From: an uncultured Demequina sp.
GTDB taxonomy: Bacteria; Actinomycetota; Actinomycetes; Actinomycetales; Demequinaceae
Length of the DNA: 5,256 nucleotides
Direction of reading: 5' to 3'
Assembly (NCBI GenBank): GCA_937925595.1
Contig: CALALQ010000442.1
Span: 1 to 5,256, forward strand
Of the stretch, positions 4,370 through 5,256 are shown piece after piece. A program made the position numbers and the translations under genes. The notes under the pieces were generated by a model. That model saw nothing but the letters and a program-made list of their open reading frames with translations. It ran no database searches and was not told where the DNA came from. Positions within the stretch are counted from its first letter, which is position 1; each line of letters begins with the position of its first letter.

Positions 4370-5256
4370 GTGGATCTTTACGAGTACCAGGCCAGAGACC
4401 TCTTCGAGAAGTACGGGGTGCCGGTGCTCCCCGGCATCGTCGCCGACACCCCTGAAGACGTGCGCAAGGCCGCCGAGCAGCTGGGCGGCGTCGTCGTGGT
4501 CAAGGCCCAGGTGAAGACCGGTGGCCGCGGCAAGGCGGGCGGCGTCAAGGTCGCCAAGACGCCGGATGAGGCGGAGGAGGCCGCGAAGGCCATCCTGGGT
4601 CTCGACATCAAGGGCCACATCGTCAAGCGCGTCATGGTCGCGGGCGGCGCGCGCATCGCGCAGGAGTTCTACTTCTCGGTGCTGCTCGACCGCGCCAACC
4701 GGTCCTACCTCTCGCTCACGAGCGTCGAGGGCGGCATGGAGATCGAGCAGCTCGCCGTCGAGAAGCCCGAGGCGCTCGCCCGGGTCGAGGTCGACCCCGG
4801 CACGGGTATCACGCCCACCAAGGCGCGTGAGATCGCGGAGGCCGCGAACTTCCCGGCCGAGCTGGTCGACAAGGTCGCCGACGTGTTCGTGAAGCTCTAC
4901 GACGTCTACAAGTCCGAGGACGCGACCCTCGTCGAGGTGAACCCGCTCATCCTCGACGAGGACGGCAACATCATCGCCCTCGACGGCAAGGTCTCGCTCG
5001 ACGAGAACGCCGAGTTCCGGCACGCGCATCACGCGCTGCTCGAAGACAAGGACGCGGCCGACCCCCTCGAGGCCAAGGCCAAGGAACTCGACCTCAACTA
5101 CGTCAAGCTCGACGGCGAGGTCGGCATCATCGGCAACGGCGCGGGCCTCGTCATGTCGACGCTCGACGTCGTCGCCTACGCCGGGGAGAACCACGGCAAC
5201 GTGAAGCCCGCGAACTTCCTCGACATCGGCGGCGGCGCGTCGGCCGAGGTCATGGC
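4370..5256 (+). CDS. sucC: Succinate-CoA ligase (ADP- or GDP-forming) subunit beta, 3' truncated by the window
   Basis: Beta subunit of succinyl-CoA synthetase, the TCA-cycle enzyme that couples succinyl-CoA cleavage to nucleoside diphosphate phosphorylation; it works with SucD, expected just downstream. The window holds 295 complete codons of a protein that is 388 residues in Escherichia coli. The ATP-grasp domain begins at [12 protein letters not shown]. Lys45 and [10 protein letters not shown] (51-60) form the nucleotide-phosphate-binding lysine and glycine-rich loop. Glu189, Asn191 and Asp205 in EVNPLI and ALDGK correspond to the E. coli Glu197, Asn199 and Asp213 set at the Mg2+/phosphohistidine site. 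[12 protein letters not shown] (255-266) opens the C-terminal ligase domain, and [10 protein letters not shown] (282-291) follows. The start is GTG at 4370, with GGAAG upstream. No internal stop or frameshift is seen. The nucleotide preference (ADP or GDP) cannot be read from the sequence. Confidence 0.97.
   Translation, partial: MDLYEYQARDLFEKYGVPVLPGIVADTPEDVRKAAEQLGGVVVVKAQVKTGGRGKAGGVKVAKTPDEAEEAAKAILGLDIKGHIVKRVMVAGGARIAQEFYFSVLLDRANRSYLSLTSVEGGMEIEQLAVEKPEALARVEVDPGTGITPTKAREIAEAANFPAELVDKVADVFVKLYDVYKSEDATLVEVNPLILDEDGNIIALDGKVSLDENAEFRHAHHALLEDKDAADPLEAKAKELDLNYVKLDGEVGIIGNGAGLVMSTLDVVAYAGENHGNVKPANFLDIGGGASAEVM

Noticed and set aside
4364..5194. A 276-residue open frame on the minus strand opposite sucC
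   Set aside because: It mirrors the codon pattern of sucC, is Asp/Leu/Val/Arg-rich with no recognisable motif, and sucC is certain.

Overview
The window is GC-rich, with strongly G/C-biased third codon positions, GTG starts and 4-nt GTGA gene overlaps. Together with the character of the PcrA and SucC proteins this points to a high-GC actinobacterium, most likely of the Microbacteriaceae type. The genus is an inference, because no rRNA or other marker gene is present. It is an ordinary chromosomal locus. I see no transposase, integrase, tRNA, CRISPR array or phage gene.

Layout: (1) 1-1556 (+) is the C-terminal two thirds of a PcrA/UvrD1-type SF1A helicase. (2) 1553-2095 (+) is a Nudix hydrolase that overlaps the helicase stop by 4 nt. 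(3) 2147-2671 (+) is a short membrane protein corresponding to a single FUSC-type domain, possibly affected by a frameshift at its start. (4) A GC-rich hairpin at 2681-2698 lies between convergent genes. (5) 2707-3567 (-) is a DUF72/YecE-like protein. (6) 3568-3710 is a short intergenic stretch holding a candidate promoter, a 20-bp palindrome and a two-copy 24-bp tandem repeat. (7) 3711-4154 (-) is a small predicted secreted protein of unknown function with a candidate leaderless promoter. (8) 4155-4369 is a divergent intergenic region. It holds the sucC leader, with a 22-bp imperfect palindrome nested inside a longer stem, and the sucC ribosome binding site. (9) 4370-5256 (+) is the first 295 codons of sucC, cut by the window end.

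The helicase-sucC linkage is old in Actinobacteria: in Mycobacterium tuberculosis uvrD1 (Rv0949) and sucC (Rv0951) are separated by one gene. Here four small genes fill that gap. The first two junctions downstream of the helicase look operonic, by overlap and by 51 nt or less of spacing. The two minus-strand genes appear to be separate units. I find no evidence that these genes form one dedicated system. The least explained signals are the dyad in the sucC leader, the half-size FUSC gene with its disputed start, and the secreted protein.
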